A stretch of 64,000 nucleotides of DNA, taken from NCBI RefSeq assembly GCF_019204005.1, contig NZ_JAGSPA010000002.1, forward strand, positions 434,001 to 498,000. Direction: 5' to 3'. The notes beneath the pieces are model-generated. The model was not told where the DNA came from and did not search any database. It worked only from the letters and a program-made list of their open reading frames with translations. This DNA comes from Pacificimonas pallii. Lineage in GTDB: Bacteria > Pseudomonadota > Alphaproteobacteria > Sphingomonadales > Sphingomonadaceae. Both the position numbers and the translations under genes were made by a program. Shown piece after piece: positions 62,331 through 64,000 of this stretch (position 1 is the first letter of the stretch; the number at the start of each line of letters is the position of its first letter).

Positions 62331-62777
62331 ATGGAAACGACACATCTTGGCCGCATGAGCGCGCTGCCCGCTTCGCCCGAGGACGCCGACCTCGACTATC
62401 CCGAGAACCCGCGACCGAAAGAGCGCTATCTCGTGCGCTTTTCGGCACCGGAGTTCACCTCGCTATGCCCGGTCACGGGTCAGCCCGACTTTGCGCATCT
62501 GGTGATCGACTACGTCCCCGGCGACAGGATCGTGGAATCGAAATCACTGAAGCTGTTCCTGGGGTCGTTTCGCAATCATGCCGGCTTTCACGAGGATTGC
62601 ACGGTCGGGATCGGCAAACGGCTGGCGGACGAGATGAAGCCCGTATGGCTGCGCATCGGCGGCTATTGGTATCCGCGCGGCGGGATACCGATCGATGTCT
62701 TCTGGCAGACCGGCGCGCCCCCCGCCAATGTGTGGATACCCGATCAGGCTGTGCCGGGATATCGGGGGCGCGGCTAG
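62331..62777 (+). CDS. queF: NADPH-dependent 7-cyano-7-deazaguanine reductase
   Basis: QueF reduces preQ0 to preQ1 on the way to queuosine in tRNA. The 148-residue unimodular enzyme has the catalytic Cys46 and Asp53 in [18 protein letters not shown] and the substrate/NADPH motif [15 protein letters not shown] (Glu69). This matches the short QueF form (Cys55 and Asp62 in Bacillus). It is a single gene divergent from sseA. No queC, queD or queE is visible in the window. Confidence 0.94.
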   Translation: METTHLGRMSALPASPEDADLDYPENPRPKERYLVRFSAPEFTSLCPVTGQPDFAHLVIDYVPGDRIVESKSLKLFLGSFRNHAGFHEDCTVGIGKRLADEMKPVWLRIGGYWYPRGGIPIDVFWQTGAPPANVWIPDQAVPGYRGRG

Positions 62778-62798
62778 CCCCTCCTCCAGACGTTCGCC

Positions 62799-64000
62799 TT
62801 AGGAGGAAAGCCGCGTGGTCAGGTCCTCAATGCTGAGCGGCCTGTCGAAATAATAGCCCTGGCCGATTTCGCATCCGGCGAGCGCGAGCGCGTCGCGCTG
62901 GCCCTCCGTCTCGATCCCCTCTGCGACGGTCGTCATGCCGAGCGCTTTTGACAGCGACAGGATCGCGCGAACGATATTCTGGCTGTCCGTCGATTTCAGC
63001 ATGCCATCGACGAAACTGCGGTCGATCTTCAGAATGTCGATGGGCAGCTTCTGGAGATAGCTAAGCGACGAATAGCCGGTTCCGAAGTCATCCATCGCGA
63101 TCATGCAGCCAAGCGCCTTCAGCCGGACGAAGACATCGCGCGCGCGCTCCGGACTGCTGACGATGGCGCTTTCGGTCAATTCGATCTTGAGCGCGTTGCC
63201 GGGCATGCCGGTCCTGTCGAGCGCCTGGGAAACGGCATCGACAATGTCATCCCGCACCAGCTGCACACCCGATACGTTGACCGCGAGCTGCAGCTGTTCC
63301 GAATTGGGTACAGTTGTACGGAGTTTCATCAATTCGCGGCACCCGGTTTCAAGTGCCCAGCGGCCCAGAGGCACGATCAGGCCGCTTTCTTCCGCGACCG
63401 GAATGAAGTCGGCCGGGGAGACGAAGCCATGCTCCTCGCTGATCCAGCGCGACAGGGCTTCGACACCGCTGATCCGGCCGGTCTTGAGGTCGATGAGCGG
63501 CTGGTAGGCGAGCGTCAGGCCGTTCTTTTCCAGGGCATCTCTCAGGCCCGCCTCAAGCCGGAAACGTTCACGCGCCTTTGAATGGTCCTGCGGCTGGTAG
63601 AGTTCAACGCCGCTCGCGCCGGTGCGCTTCGCCTGGCTCAGCGCGAAATTGGCGTCGCGCATGAGCTCCTCGACATGCGCGGAGGATGATAATGTCGTCG
63701 CGATGCCGATGGTGGCGCTGGCATAGACCTCGCCGCCGGAAAGCTGGAACGGGATGGCGAGCCGCCGATGCAGGCGCGCCACGATTTCAGCCGTTTCGCC
63801 TTCGCTGGCGATCTCCGACAAGAGAAGCGCGAACTCATCGCCGCCCAGGCGCGCCAGACGGTCGCTGCCGCGGATGCATGTGCCGAGCCGTCGTGCGAGC
63901 GCGACGAGGAACTCGTCCCCGACGATATGCCCGAGGCTGTCATTGATTCGCTTGAACCGGTCGATGTTGAGCAGCAGGACCGCGACATGCGCTTTTCCGC
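62799..64000 (-). CDS. GGDEF-EAL cyclic-di-GMP protein, C-terminal part (5' end outside window)
   Basis: Predicted cyclic-di-GMP turnover protein. The frame is open to the right edge, so the N-terminus is missing. Seen: a GGDEF domain with RLARLGGDEFALLLSEIA (intact GGDEF). An intact EAL domain follows with GVEALSRWISEEHGFVSPAD, NVSGVQLV, LKIELTESA, MDDFGTGYSSLSYLQKLPID, KIDRSFVDGM and TVAEGIETEGQ. Key EAL residues for phosphodiesterase activity are present, so it probably degrades cyclic-di-GMP. Whether the GGDEF part is active or regulatory cannot be said. It is convergent with queF. Confidence 0.92.
   Translation of the reverse strand, partial: GKAHVAVLLLNIDRFKRINDSLGHIVGDEFLVALARRLGTCIRGSDRLARLGGDEFALLLSEIASEGETAEIVARLHRRLAIPFQLSGGEVYASATIGIATTLSSSAHVEELMRDANFALSQAKRTGASGVELYQPQDHSKARERFRLEAGLRDALEKNGLTLAYQPLIDLKTGRISGVEALSRWISEEHGFVSPADFIPVAEESGLIVPLGRWALETGCRELMKLRTTVPNSEQLQLAVNVSGVQLVRDDIVDAVSQALDRTGMPGNALKIELTESAIVSSPERARDVFVRLKALGCMIAMDDFGTGYSSLSYLQKLPIDILKIDRSFVDGMLKSTDSQNIVRAILSLSKALGMTTVAEGIETEGQRDALALAGCEIGQGYYFDRPLSIEDLTTRLSS

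Overview
The window is one contiguous high-GC chromosome segment (roughly 60-65% G+C by eye) from an alphaproteobacterium, most likely a member of the Sphingomonadales. Supporting signs are the gene order tsf-pyrH-frr-uppS-cdsA-dxr-rseP-bamA-ompH, a bL31 without zinc cysteines, FixLJ-type oxygen sensing, an EcfG-type promoter (GGAAC-N16-CGTT), a GTA-type lysis cassette, and the XrtA/PEP-CTERM regulators PrsK/PrsR/PrsT.

Layout. (1) 1-9265: translation and envelope operon, ending in a bidirectional terminator. (2) 9287-15682, minus strand: leucine/isovalerate degradation operon (liuB, liuC, liuD, liuA). It is interrupted by a GIY-YIG endonuclease gene flanked by long palindromes, with a further palindrome between liuC and liuB. 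(3) 15839-20168: bL31, an alpha/beta hydrolase, a TonB-dependent siderophore receptor with a possible Fur site, and a CsbD stress protein behind an EcfG-type promoter. (4) 20371-39319: the most remarkable part, a 19-kb low-oxygen island. It encodes a heme-PAS FixL kinase, FixJ and a cysteine-poor FixK-like regulator. Seven perfect and two near-perfect FNR/FixK boxes (TTGA-N6-TCAA) lie upstream of genes for HemN, an Acg-like nitroreductase, a GNAT acetyltransferase, three L,D-transpeptidases, an alcohol dehydrogenase, an unknown protein with a flavodoxin-like oxidoreductase, persulfide dioxygenase/SQR fusion/YeeE sulfur genes, Hsp20 and a tandem universal stress protein. Pta-AckA lies inside the island without a strong box. 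(5) 39405-48503: tRNA-Ser(GCU), a mannose-1-phosphate guanylyltransferase, and an exopolysaccharide glycosyltransferase with PrsK, PrsR and PrsT. (6) 48551-49780: tRNA-Pro(GGG) and a GH108 endolysin plus 3-TM holin pair. (7) 49905-64000: a DUF3604 lipoprotein, PBP1a, prfB with the programmed +1 frameshift, catalase, a phospholipase D-like enzyme, MscS, cystathionine beta-lyase, mercaptopyruvate sulfurtransferase, QueF and a GGDEF-EAL protein running off the right edge.

How the genes work together. The low-oxygen island reads as one circuit. FixL senses O2 through heme and phosphorylates FixJ, which should activate the FixK-like gene. FixK then acts on the TTGA-N6-TCAA boxes. The targets cover oxygen-independent heme synthesis, fermentation (ADH, probably Pta-AckA), sulfide/persulfide handling, protein protection (Hsp20, Usp) and, unusually, three peptidoglycan L,D-transpeptidases. 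The gene content resembles the mycobacterial DosR dormancy regulon (heme sensor kinase, Acg, Hsp20, Usp), probably by convergence. This is inference from sequence. No expression or search data were available.
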